A program made the position numbers and the translations under genes. From assembly GCA_903918755.1 (NCBI GenBank), contig CAIXFN010000010.1:1-62886 (forward strand): 62,886 nucleotides of DNA. The letters are read 5' to 3'. Origin of the DNA: an uncultured Pedosphaera sp. (lineage in GTDB: Bacteria > Verrucomicrobiota > Verrucomicrobiia > Limisphaerales > Pedosphaeraceae). The notes under the pieces were generated by a model, which was not told the DNA's origin, made no database searches, and was given only the letters and a program-made list of their open reading frames with translations. Positions 46,588 through 56,695 of the stretch are shown piece after piece; within the stretch, counting starts at the first letter, position 1, and every line of letters starts with the position of its first letter.

Positions 46588-47303
46588 AGTCCAGGTTTCG
46601 GACACTTAACCTGCCCGGCGTAGCTCCCAGCGTAGTCGGGTCCAGCTTCAGGCCATCCCGAGCGGAACGACCATCGCCTGCCTCATTTTTTCCGGTAGTT
46701 TGGTTCGTTTTTGCGATGTTTGCGCCTTCTCGCGGCTAATGAATTCCGGGTTTCCCCCCGAATCCAACCTCCGGACACTTAATCCAGTTTCGAGCTGAGG
46801 TCGGACGGAATTGGGCTTGCCGGCTTCGGTCCCCCCAAATCTCGACCTTTTGGCGAATTTCATGCATTATCGTGGCCAAACCATTTCCGGGCTTCCCGGC
46901 GGAGTCCAGGTTAAACAAACTTAATCCAGTTTCAGGCGACCTCGATCCGAATGGACATCGCCTGCACCGGTTTCCGGAGATTTGGTTCCTTTCTGCGACT
47001 TTTGCGGCCAATCAACTCCCGGCTTCCGCCCCCAAGTCCAGGTTAAACAAACTTAATCCAGTTTCGCACTTTCAGCGCTTTGGGATGATTTTTTGGGGGA
47101 ATGTCCTGGGGCGTCGCGGAGGACGCTTTGCCCCAGGCTGAGGGAGGTCGGGCCTTCAGCCCTTGGGGATGGGGAAATTGAATTTGTGGATTTCCCTCGG
47201 TCAGCCGTAAATTACCTCCATTGAGCGATTCTTGCCTTCTGCGGCCAATCAATCTCGGGCGTTCCCGGCCCAGTCCAGGTTTCGGACACTTAATCCAGTT
47301 ACC
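46588..47303. repeat. Nine-copy short motif, copies 5-9
   Basis: Copies at 46588-46616 (core TCGGACAC), 46761-46792 (CCGGACAC), 46903-46934 (AAACAAAC), 47035-47066 (AAACAAAC) and 47272-47303 (TCGGACAC). Flanks AGTCCAGGTT and TTAATCCAGTTTCG are nearly invariant while the 8-base core switches between two forms. Spacing from one to the next is 173, 142, 132 and 237 bases. Copies 6-9 carry the upstream GCGGCCAATCAACTCCCGG-like block. Confidence 0.7.
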
Positions 47304-47338
47304 GTCTCCGCCGTCCCCCGTCCGCCTTCCCTGCGTGA

Positions 47339-50300
47339 TCAAGGCACCGTCAAACGGTAGAAGCGGGCGAGCGCGCCGGGAGATGGATCGCCGGTGAAAA
47401 CTCCGCTGCCTTTGCTCAAAGCAACCGTCCCCAGCGCGTGCCAATCCGGCGGGGAGAGAGTTGCCGTGCCCCAAACGGTAACCTGAGTGGCGCCGACGCC
47501 GGCGGTCACCCCGAACTGGATGCGCCCGCCCGGCAAGCGCGACAAGGTGGCGGTGTCAATACTGAGGGGACCCAAATACTGGAACGTCGCGGTCATACTG
47601 CGATAGCCGCCCATAATGGCCTGCGCGGTATTATTCGACTGGCTATCCACGCCACTCCAGGAAATGAAATTGAAATTGGAGCCGGGATTCGCGGTGAGGG
47701 CGACCGTGGCATTGGCAGCGTACCAAGGACCGGCGGGCACCGCTGTCACACCGCCCCCGTTGGTGGGGGTGGCGGCAAGATCCAGCCGGTAATGCGTGGC
47801 GAAGTTCGCATTGTAATTCGTCGGCCAGAGCGGGGTGGTTACCCCATGGGTTTGCTCCCCGCCGTCGCTCCAGGACAGGAACGAATAACGGGTATGCCCA
47901 TCGGCGGAAAGCGGCGGGTCCACCGCGGCCAGGGTATGATACGAATTGGTAGGCCAGGTGAAGCTCACCGGCGAGGTGAAATTAGTGCCGTCCACCAGCA
48001 GGGCGAGGTGCGCCGGGGAAGTGGCGAGGGTGACCGCGACGTCGCTTTCGTAGGCCAAGGACAGCGAAACGTTGTCCAAGACCAGGTCCCGGGCAAGCGC
48101 TCCCAGGTTGAACATCAGGCGGCTGTTGAGTTCATTCGCCTTGGTCATGGTGAAGGTGTAGCTGAAATGCTGCCAAACCGGCCGCAGCGTGGGCGACGCG
48201 GTATAGAAAATGCCAAAGGGGGATTGGTCCTGGCCCAGCTTGACGTCAATGGCATGGTTGCCGCCGACCGCCAGGCCGTCGAACTGGAGCACATATTTCC
48301 TGCCCTGGATGAGCCCGAGCCCGGATTGGTACAACTGCAGGTCGGTCAAGGCGGTACCCGGATTCGAAATGTGGATGAGGCAGGCGCCGGTCACCACATT
48401 GAAGTTGCCGGCCCCGGCATTCTTGACCACGAAATTCCAATTGTTGGTGTCCGCCACAAAATCGCCGTTCCGCACCATGTTCTGGCCGGGCTGAATGATA
48501 TTTACCAAGGTGCTTTCTTCGTTGGAAAAGCCGCTTTCGGTGCCATCGCCCAGCACCGCGGTGACGCGGAAATAATATTGCTGATTGTTCGGCAAATTGG
48601 CGAGATGGGCGATGGTGAAAGGGGACGTGGTCAGAAGCGTGGTGGGTTGCTGAGCAGTGCCACCATAAATGCGATAGTAACTCACATTGGTGTCCCCGAA
48701 TTTGTTGAAGATCAGCGTCACATTATCCGGATAGGATTCCACGATCAGATAGGGCACCGCCACGACGCCGTCCCAGGGCGCCCGCCACGAGCGGTAGAGG
48801 TCGTAACCCGGAGTCAGGTTTAACTCCAACCGCTTGCCGCCGTTGGGATCCACCTCGACGGCCTTGGGATAGTCCGCCAGCACCCAATTAATGTGGGTGT
48901 TGCCATTGGTGAGGCGTTGCACATTTCCCATGTAATAGGCATACCGGTCGGGAACATCGCGGAACTGCCAGACCAGGGTGGCGGTTTGCGCCACGGGATC
49001 CACCACGTATTCCACGGCACGGGAAACCGGGGGGGAGTGCAAGTTGCCATCGTCAAAAAGAAGATAATGTCCGTGGCCAAGCGACTGGAAGCTGTGTTGT
49101 TGACAGGGACCGTTCAGGGGATCGTTGACAAAGGTCAAAGTGCTGTTGGTGCCGCCCAAGCGCCAGATGACCTCGCCGGTATCGCGGTTGATCTTGGTGC
49201 ACTCGCTGTTGCTGCGGCTGGAGACCAGAATGTGACCGTCCTCATCGACGTCCACGGAGTTCATGTGCGGGAAATCCAAACTAGCCGCCGTGAGGTCAAT
49301 GAACGGCTGCTGACCCAAAATGTCCATATGATCCCAGGCCCGCCACTGAAAGATCAAATCGTCCGCCGCGGTGAATTGCTGAACCACGTTGTCCAAGACG
49401 GCGGCCGCGACGTGGCCCCCGGCGATCAAACGGCTCATGTCCACCACCTGGCTGGCGTCGCCGATCAGAAAATACGAGCCGTCCGCCATCACTTGCAATT
49501 CGTGGTCATCGGTAACGTATCCGTTCGTGGCGGAGTAGCTGCGGAGCGGGTTGAAATTTTTATCCACCGCCGTGAAACTTGGCCCCCAGGTGATGGTGCC
49601 GTTTTTCTGAGGCTTGAAGTCGCGGCCATCGCCGCGTTGATAGAAAACGGGATTGCCCCAAGTATCGAGGATCATGCGGTACATCTGCCCGTTCTGGCCG
49701 ACATTTTGCAGCCAGATAAAATCCGGGGCGGGATTGCTGCGGGCGGTGATCACAATTTGAGGGAAATCACTGGGCAACGAAACCCCGTTGGGCAACGTGA
49801 CGAAATTGGGCGCCGGGGCGGCGACTTTGGCATTGGACCGTTTCAGGACCAAGCCGGAGGAAACCTCCGTCCAAGGGGTCAGGACGGAGCCGGGGATGAC
49901 CTCGGAGGGGCCGGAAGAATCCTGGCTGGGTTTGGCCCAACCGACGGCCAGGTTATCTGCGCCATCGCCCTGCTTGTGCAGCGCTTCGACATAGTATTTT
50001 TGGCCGGCAACCAGATTGATGGCCGGCGACTGTTGGGCAGGGTCCTTGGTCCATTCGCGCGCGCTGGTCCAAGACGAAACCGAGGCAAGCAAGCGTTTAT
50101 TGGCGGGAGTCGCATCGGTGCTCAAGTACAACTGACTGTTATCATCACTCGCAATCCAAAAGACATAGGTCCCGGTATTGGGAGCGGTGATGAAGCCGCG
50201 GACCCGGCTGCCATAGTTGGTGGACCAGTTTTGGGGGGCTTCGAAGGTGGGGATCAGGCTACTGCCGTCCGGGGTGGCGGGATAATTCGCGTAGTTCGTC

Positions 50301-53300
50301 AGATCGCTCACCGCAATACCGGGAAGGTTCAGCCAGTATTCGCGCAGCAGGGAGCCCCGCCGTTCATTCACTTGCAGTTCCGCCAGCTGCACCGCGGTGG
50401 CAGTGGCCGGATTTTTGACCCGCGTGACCTCCAGTCGAAAACCACGATAGGCCGCCAGGTTGGTGAGGGTATAGCTGTTCGTCTGGCCCCGGATTGCAAA
50501 ACTCTGATTGGTTTGCTGGTCCAGCAGGACGAGATTGGAGGAAACGTTTACGCCATAAAACTTCCAGTCCGCCGGATCCCGCTCGGGGGAGTCATTGGCG
50601 GAAACCAACCGGTACTGGCCCGCCACCAGGGAGCCGTTATTCGGATAAAGGTATTGAATCCAACTTGAATTATTCGTGGCATTGGGGACCGTAAAATCCA
50701 CCCACTTGGTGGCGGCATCCCCGTCAAAAGCCTTTTCCTTGCCCTGATACGGGGGATTTTCGCCCCGGGCAGAGACGATCCCGGGATCCGGCAGGTGCCC
50801 GGCAACCACGAATTGGAATTGGTACGCATCCAAACCGGAGCCGGAACGCAACCGCGGATTCAGCGCGACCGTGACCACTTCATTGACGCCAAAATCGTCG
50901 TCGATTTGACAAATGATCGTCCGGCCATCGCTGGCCACGGAGGTGTGGCCACGGTGGCTGCCCGTCGCGGACCCGGTGACGGTGACAAAATCCGCCAAAT
51001 TCGTCAGCGCATTCGGAGAAACGTCGCGCAACCGGACCAGCACCGAGTGGGTTTGGGGAGAGACATATTGGGAATCCGGCAGGGGCGAAAGGTAGAGATA
51101 GCCGAGATTGCGATAATCCAATTGGAACGGCAGCAGAGTGGGATTGGGGAGGATGGGCAGACCCGTTTCGGCGCTGAAAACATTGTTAATGGAAAGTCCG
51201 TAATCAGAATAAAAACCTAAAGCCGGCTGGAGAAATAACCGGACAACGCTTTCCGGTCCGTTGGTGCGAGCGGTTCGAAGGAATTCGGCATTGGTCACGG
51301 TGATTCCGTGGTTGATAGCATAGCGACTGACATCCAGGGCCGTGGCGGCATCCATATTCGTGGAGAAAAAGACATCCAGCTCACGGCGATCGGGCACACT
51401 CAGACCCACGACGGAAGGCACGTCAATCACCCGAAGAGCGGCTGAGGCGCTGGTCAGGGAATAGGCCGTCCCGGCGGCGCTCACCTGAACGCGGAATTGC
51501 GCGCCGTTATCCGCCTGCAGCGCGGGAGCCAACGTGTAATTGGGGTCGGTGGCACCTTCGATCGGCAGCCAGGAGGCGCCGCGGTCATCGGAACGCTGCC
51601 ATTGATAGCGGAGCTTTCCCTCCGCCTGCGCTGCGCCATAGGTCCAGAGGCTGACGGAGAAGACCGCAGAAGCAAGGTTGGATACGGTCAGCGAGGCGGG
51701 CGGGGCCAGGAGGCCGAACCCAACAATATAGGCAAGATTGGCACTGGGGATCGGGATGAAACCCGGGAAGCCCGGGGGCTGCCAGGTCACTTCCAGATAA
51801 TCATTACCCGTGCCCTCCTCCATGGCCGCATCAAAATAGTAGGCCTGCCCCGCCTGCAGGTATACGAAAGGAGAAAGGTCGCTGATGCAGCAGGAATTTT
51901 CGCGCCGGACCAACTCCACCACGTTCGTGGCCTGGGCGTCCGTGCTCAGGCGAAACCGGCTGGAATCGTCGGCGTGAATCTGGAACTGGTAGAGACCGGA
52001 GACCTCCGGCAACAGGTGACCGGCATAACGCATGCCATAGTTGTCGTATTCGTTGTTGGTGGGATTGGTACTGTAACTGCCAAAAGGGGTGGCAATGAAA
52101 TCCAGGAACGTGGGCTGCGATGGATAACGCGGATCGTTGAACAATTGGGCGAGCAGATTGGGAGGCGTGGCAATGCCAGTCCACACGTCCCGCTGCACCA
52201 CGCCATTGAGGAGGTAAGGGAGTGAAAAATCCAGCCGGGTGGGATTGGGCGTGAGCAGATTGCCCACCGGCAGGGCGCGATCCCGGGCGTTGCTGATCCC
52301 CAGGTTATACCGCAGCCCGGGAATCATCGGGCTGGTGGCCAGGTTGACGGTAATTCCATCCGGTGAAAGCATTGCGGCCAATATCGAGACGCCCGGGCTG
52401 ATGAGGTAGTTCGCGGGATTCTGGGCCGTGGTGGAGTCCAGGGGCTCGGAAAACGTCAAAAGCAGATTGGTAAAGGAGATTCCCGGGGTGACGGCGGCAA
52501 TTGCGGGTCGTACGGTGTCAGCCAAAACGGTCAAGGTGGCGACGGAACTAGTCAACGAAAGACCGGTGCCGGGCTCGTCCACAAGCAGCCGGAACCGGGC
52601 TTGATCGTCCCGGGAGGTGACGAAGTCCAGAATCAGCGAGGGCGTGGTAGCGCCGGGAAGATTGGTCCAAGTAGTGTCGGCAGCGGATGACCGTTGCCAA
52701 CGGAACTGGGTCTTGCCGGGTTCGGCTGCCGCGCCGTCAAGGGCCAGACTGGCGGAAAAGACAGGGCGAGTCCCGGCGGGCACTGACTGGGACACGGGTG
52801 AGGAGAGCAACTGAACGGCGTACCCGTACGCCAGGTTGGTGGAAGGAATGTCCTGGAAACCGCTCGTGCCCGGGGGTTGCCACTGGAGGTGAATGAAGTG
52901 GCCGCCATAGCCTTGCTGCATCAGCAATTCGAAATAATAAGCCTCCCCAGCCTGCAACTGAACGGTGGAGGAAGTGTAGCCGGAAGGATCGCAGCAAGTA
53001 TTCTCCACGTCCAACAGGGTCACGGCGTTGGAGGCATTCTGGTCGGGACTCAGTTTGAGGCGGCCGGAATCATCGGTATACATCAAAAAGGTATAGGTGC
53101 CGCTCAGGGGAGGGAACAGGTGCCCGGCGATCCTTTGCGCATAATTTTCCGTGCCGCCACCCAGGCGGTTGTCATAATACTGGTCGCCGGAAAGTCCGGT
53201 CACCAGCTCCCGGATGTCCGGGAAATTGGGATAATTCGTGGAGTTGGCCAGCGGGCCGAAGTTGCTACCCAAGCCCAAAAAATCGATGTTCAGGTAAAAC

Positions 53301-53407
53301 TCCCGCATGACCTTTCCGGGCAGGAAGCGGAGATCCGCCCGGGCGGTCGGAAGGAAAGTGGTGGCCAGCATAATGGCGGCGCTGGCAAGAAAGGCTCGTG
53401 GTTTCAT
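47339..53407 (-). CDS. Giant secreted aryl-sulfate sulfotransferase-like protein with PA14 and discoidin-like modules
   Basis: About 2022 residues from ATG 53407 (MKPRAFLASAAIMLATTFLPTARA, signal peptide). Order: PA14 (~25-185), Ig-like, PA14 (~400-560), Ig-like regions, an F5/8-type C-like domain (~880-1010; GENPPYQGKEKAFDGDAATKW), PA14 (~1010-1160), an ASST-like propeller (~1210-1560), FN3-like (~1570-1660), CBM4/9-like (~1670-1820), an InlB-type bacterial repeat (~1870-1940) and the FYRLTVP tail. The ASST part keeps the expected histidines in DDHELQVMADG, FPHMNSVDVD and QQHSFQSLG, so PAPS-independent sulfate transfer between phenolic compounds is possible. No DsbL/DsbI partner is nearby. 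It is a cell-surface or secreted protein by its signal. Confidence 0.85.
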   Translation of the reverse strand: MKPRAFLASAAIMLATTFLPTARADLRFLPGKVMREFYLNIDFLGLGSNFGPLANSTNYPNFPDIRELVTGLSGDQYYDNRLGGGTENYAQRIAGHLFPPLSGTYTFLMYTDDSGRLKLSPDQNASNAVTLLDVENTCCDPSGYTSSTVQLQAGEAYYFELLMQQGYGGHFIHLQWQPPGTSGFQDIPSTNLAYGYAVQLLSSPVSQSVPAGTRPVFSASLALDGAAAEPGKTQFRWQRSSAADTTWTNLPGATTPSLILDFVTSRDDQARFRLLVDEPGTGLSLTSSVATLTVLADTVRPAIAAVTPGISFTNLLLTFSEPLDSTTAQNPANYLISPGVSILAAMLSPDGITVNLATSPMIPGLRYNLGISNARDRALPVGNLLTPNPTRLDFSLPYLLNGVVQRDVWTGIATPPNLLAQLFNDPRYPSQPTFLDFIATPFGSYSTNPTNNEYDNYGMRYAGHLLPEVSGLYQFQIHADDSSRFRLSTDAQATNVVELVRRENSCCISDLSPFVYLQAGQAYYFDAAMEEGTGNDYLEVTWQPPGFPGFIPIPSANLAYIVGFGLLAPPASLTVSNLASAVFSVSLWTYGAAQAEGKLRYQWQRSDDRGASWLPIEGATDPNYTLAPALQADNGAQFRVQVSAAGTAYSLTSASAALRVIDVPSVVGLSVPDRRELDVFFSTNMDAATALDVSRYAINHGITVTNAEFLRTARTNGPESVVRLFLQPALGFYSDYGLSINNVFSAETGLPILPNPTLLPFQLDYRNLGYLYLSPLPDSQYVSPQTHSVLVRLRDVSPNALTNLADFVTVTGSATGSHRGHTSVASDGRTIICQIDDDFGVNEVVTVALNPRLRSGSGLDAYQFQFVVAGHLPDPGIVSARGENPPYQGKEKAFDGDAATKWVDFTVPNATNNSSWIQYLYPNNGSLVAGQYRLVSANDSPERDPADWKFYGVNVSSNLVLLDQQTNQSFAIRGQTNSYTLTNLAAYRGFRLEVTRVKNPATATAVQLAELQVNERRGSLLREYWLNLPGIAVSDLTNYANYPATPDGSSLIPTFEAPQNWSTNYGSRVRGFITAPNTGTYVFWIASDDNSQLYLSTDATPANKRLLASVSSWTSAREWTKDPAQQSPAINLVAGQKYYVEALHKQGDGADNLAVGWAKPSQDSSGPSEVIPGSVLTPWTEVSSGLVLKRSNAKVAAPAPNFVTLPNGVSLPSDFPQIVITARSNPAPDFIWLQNVGQNGQMYRMILDTWGNPVFYQRGDGRDFKPQKNGTITWGPSFTAVDKNFNPLRSYSATNGYVTDDHELQVMADGSYFLIGDASQVVDMSRLIAGGHVAAAVLDNVVQQFTAADDLIFQWRAWDHMDILGQQPFIDLTAASLDFPHMNSVDVDEDGHILVSSRSNSECTKINRDTGEVIWRLGGTNSTLTFVNDPLNGPCQQHSFQSLGHGHYLLFDDGNLHSPPVSRAVEYVVDPVAQTATLVWQFRDVPDRYAYYMGNVQRLTNGNTHINWVLADYPKAVEVDPNGGKRLELNLTPGYDLYRSWRAPWDGVVAVPYLIVESYPDNVTLIFNKFGDTNVSYYRIYGGTAQQPTTLLTTSPFTIAHLANLPNNQQYYFRVTAVLGDGTESGFSNEESTLVNIIQPGQNMVRNGDFVADTNNWNFVVKNAGAGNFNVVTGACLIHISNPGTALTDLQLYQSGLGLIQGRKYVLQFDGLAVGGNHAIDVKLGQDQSPFGIFYTASPTLRPVWQHFSYTFTMTKANELNSRLMFNLGALARDLVLDNVSLSLAYESDVAVTLATSPAHLALLVDGTNFTSPVSFTWPTNSYHTLAAVDPPLSADGHTRYSFLSWSDGGEQTHGVTTPLWPTNYNANFATHYRLDLAATPTNGGGVTAVPAGPWYAANATVALTANPGSNFNFISWSGVDSQSNNTAQAIMGGYRSMTATFQYLGPLSIDTATLSRLPGGRIQFGVTAGVGATQVTVWGTATLSPPDWHALGTVALSKGSGVFTGDPSPGALARFYRLTVP

Positions 53408-53549
53408 GGGCTGGCTCAAAAATAAATCTTTCCGGCTTCGCTCGTCACAATCAGGGAAAACCGCCTACAAGTGCGGCATTCCCGGGGGGGGTGGAGAAAG
53501 GGTGTCCGCGCACGATCGAGAATATATCCCAAGGCACACGACAAACGAT

Positions 53550-55937
53550 TCATGGCACGCGGACGCGGTAAAATGGGTAGCCCGGCTGGGTGAGGAAAGT
53601 TCCCGCGCCGTTTGTTACGCCGAGCCCCCCCAAGTTTTGCCAGTTGGGCGACGAAACGCTGGCCGCCCCCCAGAGGGTGACTTGCGACGCGCCCGGCGCG
53701 GTGAAACCAAACTGGAGTCGCCCATCGGCGAGGTGGTTCACCGGGGCGGCTGAGATGCTCGGTGCATCCACGATGCTGAAGGTTCCGGTGCTCATTGCGG
53801 AGAGGGACCCGGTGGTCGTACTGCGGATGCGGATCGAATAATCGCTGCCAGGGGGCGTGGCCACGCTGATCTGCCAGGTGTAGGCGGGGACCGCCGTTGC
53901 ATTCGTGGAGAGGGTTTTCACGAAGACTCCGGCTTTGTAAAGATCGAGCGCAATGTTCTCCTTCACATTGGCCTGCCACTGCAGAATGGCGGGCAAGCCG
54001 CGCCGCCAGGCCTCACCACCATGCGGGACGGTAACCTGAACGAGGGGAGGCACCGTCGTGAAGGAGTTGGTGGACCAATCGCTCAACCCGCCGTCATTAG
54101 ACGTTTGCACCCGCCAAAAGTAGCGCGTTCCCGGAGCCACGGTAACATTGGTATAGCGGGATTCGACCAGGGCGGGCTGATCGACCAAGGGCGACGAGAA
54201 ATCGGCATTCGTGGACACTTGCAGGTAGTAGCCCCCGGCAAACCCCTTCGGCGTCCAGGAAAAGGAGACCGGCAGACTCTGATTGACCGCGGCCCCGGCG
54301 GCGGGGGAGATGAGCAGCGGCGCATAAGGCACTTCGGCAAGGTCAGGGAAGCCGAAAATGAACTCACCGAAACCCGCCATGTCCGCCTGCAATTGGCGGG
54401 TCACCCAGTTGTAAACAGTGGGCAGTTCCACAAAAATGCCCTGGCCCGGAGTCTGGCGATAGTAGACCGTGGTATTGGTGGGATCCTTGAACCCAAAACT
54501 GGCGGCATCGAATGAAAGCTGGCCAGAGGCATCGGCAATGGCGTTGGGCGTGATGAGCACACGCACTGGAAGCACTCGGGGGGCCCGTGCCATGAAGTGC
54601 GGCAGGACCGGCGCAAACGGCTGACGGGAGACGGTCACTTCGTTGTAATACTCTCCAGTCAGGGTATCAAGTTGGAGCGTCACCCCCGTCACGTTCGTGC
54701 CCGCGGAGAAGACGTAGGTGTTTCCGGCGGCCAGTTCGCGCCAGGTCATGTTGAGGTAGTTGCTTTCCAAAGGCCAAAGCACGCGAGTGAAACCGCCGGT
54801 CACACCGAATTGAGGAAGCGCCATATCACAGACTAGATTGCCCTGGGCATCCACTTCGGTCATGGCCAGAGCGGGAGCGGAGTTGTTGTCATTGCCCCAT
54901 TGGATGATGGAATGACCGTTGGGGAGGCGCTCCACGCTGCCGCCGTTGAAGGTAATGACGTCAGGATCATGGCGGAACTGCCAAACCAATTTCGCGGTCT
55001 TGTTGACCTCGTCGATTTCATATTCCACGCCCCGGGTATAGGGGCGGAGCAGGTTGTACTGGGGATCCGAGTGCTGGCTGTAGCCGTTGTCGAACACGGT
55101 GAGATGGCCGTTCGGCAGGCGGCGGGCGTTATGCTGGACCTGGAACATGGGCGGGTCGGAGTTGCCCGGAATGGCATTGGTAAAAGTGAACTGGTTGTGC
55201 TTGCCCGCCATCCGCCAGACGATTTCGCTCGTGACCCGGCTGATCTTGATGATTTCGGAGGTATTCCGGCAGGAAAGGATGATGGAGCCGTCGGTTTCAT
55301 CAAACCAAAGCGAGTTGACGTGGATATAATCCCCCAGGTTGGGGGTGGTCAGCGTCTGGTAAGAGTCGGTCGGCGGGATATGATCCAAGCTGCGCCATTG
55401 GAACACCACATTGCCGTCCACATCCACCTCCTGGATAATGAACTGGTTTGGCAAGGCGGCTGGATAGCCTCCGGGTACCAACTGACTCATGTCAATAACG
55501 GGGGTGGTGTCCAGGCATTCGATGATGGCGTGGCCATTGGGCAGCACTTCAAAATCATGGTTGTCCGCGGTGTAGCCGTTGCCGGGCAGATTGGTGTAAA
55601 CGGAATTGAACGAAGGATCAACCAGAACGAAACTGACGGTTCCGCCCTTGGCACCCACCTTGCTCACGAACAACCCGTTGCACGCCAGGGTGCCCAGGCT
55701 GTTGGTCTTGCTGATGACCACCGCGTTGCTGGCATTGTCCAGGATGGCAAAGTAGTTTGAATAACCGGGCACGTTGCTGACACTGAGACTGCCGAACAGA
55801 TAGCCGGGCGCCGGGTTGGTATTGGGGGCCAGCGAAAACAAAGGAAAGTCCGGCGGCAGCACGGCGGCGGCGGGATGGAGGAACGCCAGCAAGAGGGCAA
55901 GGGCGAGAACGGAAGCGCGGCAGCGGTAGGTTTTCAT
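53550..55937 (-). CDS. Secreted aryl-sulfate sulfotransferase-like protein
   Basis: About 795 residues from ATG 55937, with AAGGG five bases upstream; the open frame up to 56150 is rejected because the signal peptide (MKTYRCRASVLALALLLAFLHPAAA) begins here. The ASST-type propeller (~30-480) holds TADNHDFEVLPNGHAI, DYIHVNSLWFDETDG, SCRNTSEIIKISR and FQVQHNARRLPNGHL, matching the three histidines and arginine region of ASST. A FN3-like domain (FSWTPKGFAGGYYLQVSTN), a Ser-Thr-rich GPI-like or Ig-like domain and the FYRVRVP tail follow. It is a paralogue of the ASST part of the neighbouring giant protein, 143 bases apart on the same strand. Confidence 0.88.
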   Translation of the reverse strand: MKTYRCRASVLALALLLAFLHPAAAVLPPDFPLFSLAPNTNPAPGYLFGSLSVSNVPGYSNYFAILDNASNAVVISKTNSLGTLACNGLFVSKVGAKGGTVSFVLVDPSFNSVYTNLPGNGYTADNHDFEVLPNGHAIIECLDTTPVIDMSQLVPGGYPAALPNQFIIQEVDVDGNVVFQWRSLDHIPPTDSYQTLTTPNLGDYIHVNSLWFDETDGSIILSCRNTSEIIKISRVTSEIVWRMAGKHNQFTFTNAIPGNSDPPMFQVQHNARRLPNGHLTVFDNGYSQHSDPQYNLLRPYTRGVEYEIDEVNKTAKLVWQFRHDPDVITFNGGSVERLPNGHSIIQWGNDNNSAPALAMTEVDAQGNLVCDMALPQFGVTGGFTRVLWPLESNYLNMTWRELAAGNTYVFSAGTNVTGVTLQLDTLTGEYYNEVTVSRQPFAPVLPHFMARAPRVLPVRVLITPNAIADASGQLSFDAASFGFKDPTNTTVYYRQTPGQGIFVELPTVYNWVTRQLQADMAGFGEFIFGFPDLAEVPYAPLLISPAAGAAVNQSLPVSFSWTPKGFAGGYYLQVSTNADFSSPLVDQPALVESRYTNVTVAPGTRYFWRVQTSNDGGLSDWSTNSFTTVPPLVQVTVPHGGEAWRRGLPAILQWQANVKENIALDLYKAGVFVKTLSTNATAVPAYTWQISVATPPGSDYSIRIRSTTTGSLSAMSTGTFSIVDAPSISAAPVNHLADGRLQFGFTAPGASQVTLWGAASVSSPNWQNLGGLGVTNGAGTFLTQPGYPFYRVRVP

Positions 55938-56602
55938 AAGAACCCTTGGGAACCCACGGGCAAGGGAGCAGGCGAGATGAATGCTAAATTGCCATCCGAA
56001 CGCGGGGGTCAGAAAGGTCAGCTCATCAAGATGGAAATTCCAGAATGGCTTTCGGCACAGGACCGCGGCAGATCGGGGGACGATCTTCCCGTTCAGGCCA
56101 ACCACCGCCACGGATTTAAACCAACGGCATTGGCGAACAAAATTCCGCATCGTACGGGCGCACCATCATTCCGGTATTGCTGGTTGATGACCGCAACAAA
56201 GCCACAAACCAATGATTTTTGGTAATCCGAATCGATTGACTTGTCAACCTTAATCACGAAGCCGGAGTCACGTCTCAAGTCGTCAAGTCACGCCTTCGCA
56301 AGCGAACGCCCAAAACCTCAAACTGCCGCCGGCGAGCCGCGATGGAATCACGCGGGTCGAAAGCGGGTGTCCGGCCAGCCGGAAACCGGTTGGCAGATGA
56401 ATGAAGGGCGCGACGAGATGGGTCGCCACGTGAAGATTTGGCGAAATGATGGACCGGAGATCGGCAAATACCGCCAGTCGATAGTGCCCCGGGAACTGGT
56501 TACCGCCAACCGGCGCTGCCGGTGGCTCCCTGAAATTGACCACTCCAGAACTCAGCTTGCAGGTTGCGCAATTCCGTTGAACAGACGCAGGCGTGTTCGT
56601 GA
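55938..56602. other. Intergenic region upstream of the ASST-like gene
   Basis: No gene is supported over ~660 bases. An AT-rich patch (56150-56250) holds a palindrome TTGAC-TT-GTCAA at about 56237-56248, which read on the minus strand gives a TTGACA-like -35 box; it could belong to the promoter or an operator of the ASST gene but is far upstream. Several short frames here lack coding character. Confidence 0.5.
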
Positions 56603-56646
56603 AAAGGAAGAACCGCCTTGCCGGGAATGAACCCGAAGCAAGGCGG
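56603..56646 (-). terminator. Intrinsic terminator of the PEP-CTERM gene
   Basis: CCGCCTTGC (56613-56621) and GCAAGGCGG (56638-56646) form a perfect 9-bp stem with a 16-base loop. On the minus strand it is followed by TTCTTCCTTTTC, a U-rich tail. It lies 50 bases after the PEP-CTERM stop codon. Confidence 0.7.
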
Positions 56647-56695
56647 AAGAACCGAAGCTAATTGGTTTTTTGATGAGCGCAGGTCGATCAGTCGA

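Larger units (their letters stand above)
45847..47338. other. Gene-poor repeat-rich stretch between sigma factor and PA14 protein
   Basis: No gene is supported. 45847-46160 is more AT-rich and holds nothing I recognise; it should contain the sigma gene promoter. Repeat module copy 3 fills 46164-46463, and motif copies 5-9 lie between 46588 and 47303. A short frame on the minus strand (46736-47011) merely reads across two motif copies. Confidence 0.6.

Noticed and set aside
46588-47303. CRISPR-like array
   Set aside because: Repeats are imperfect, spacing varies from 132 to 237 bases, the intervening DNA is itself related between units, and no cas gene is present.
56237-56248. TTGAC-TT-GTCAA palindrome as an operator of the ASST gene
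   Set aside because: It lies about 300 bases before the start codon, and the -10 box at the right distance is poor.
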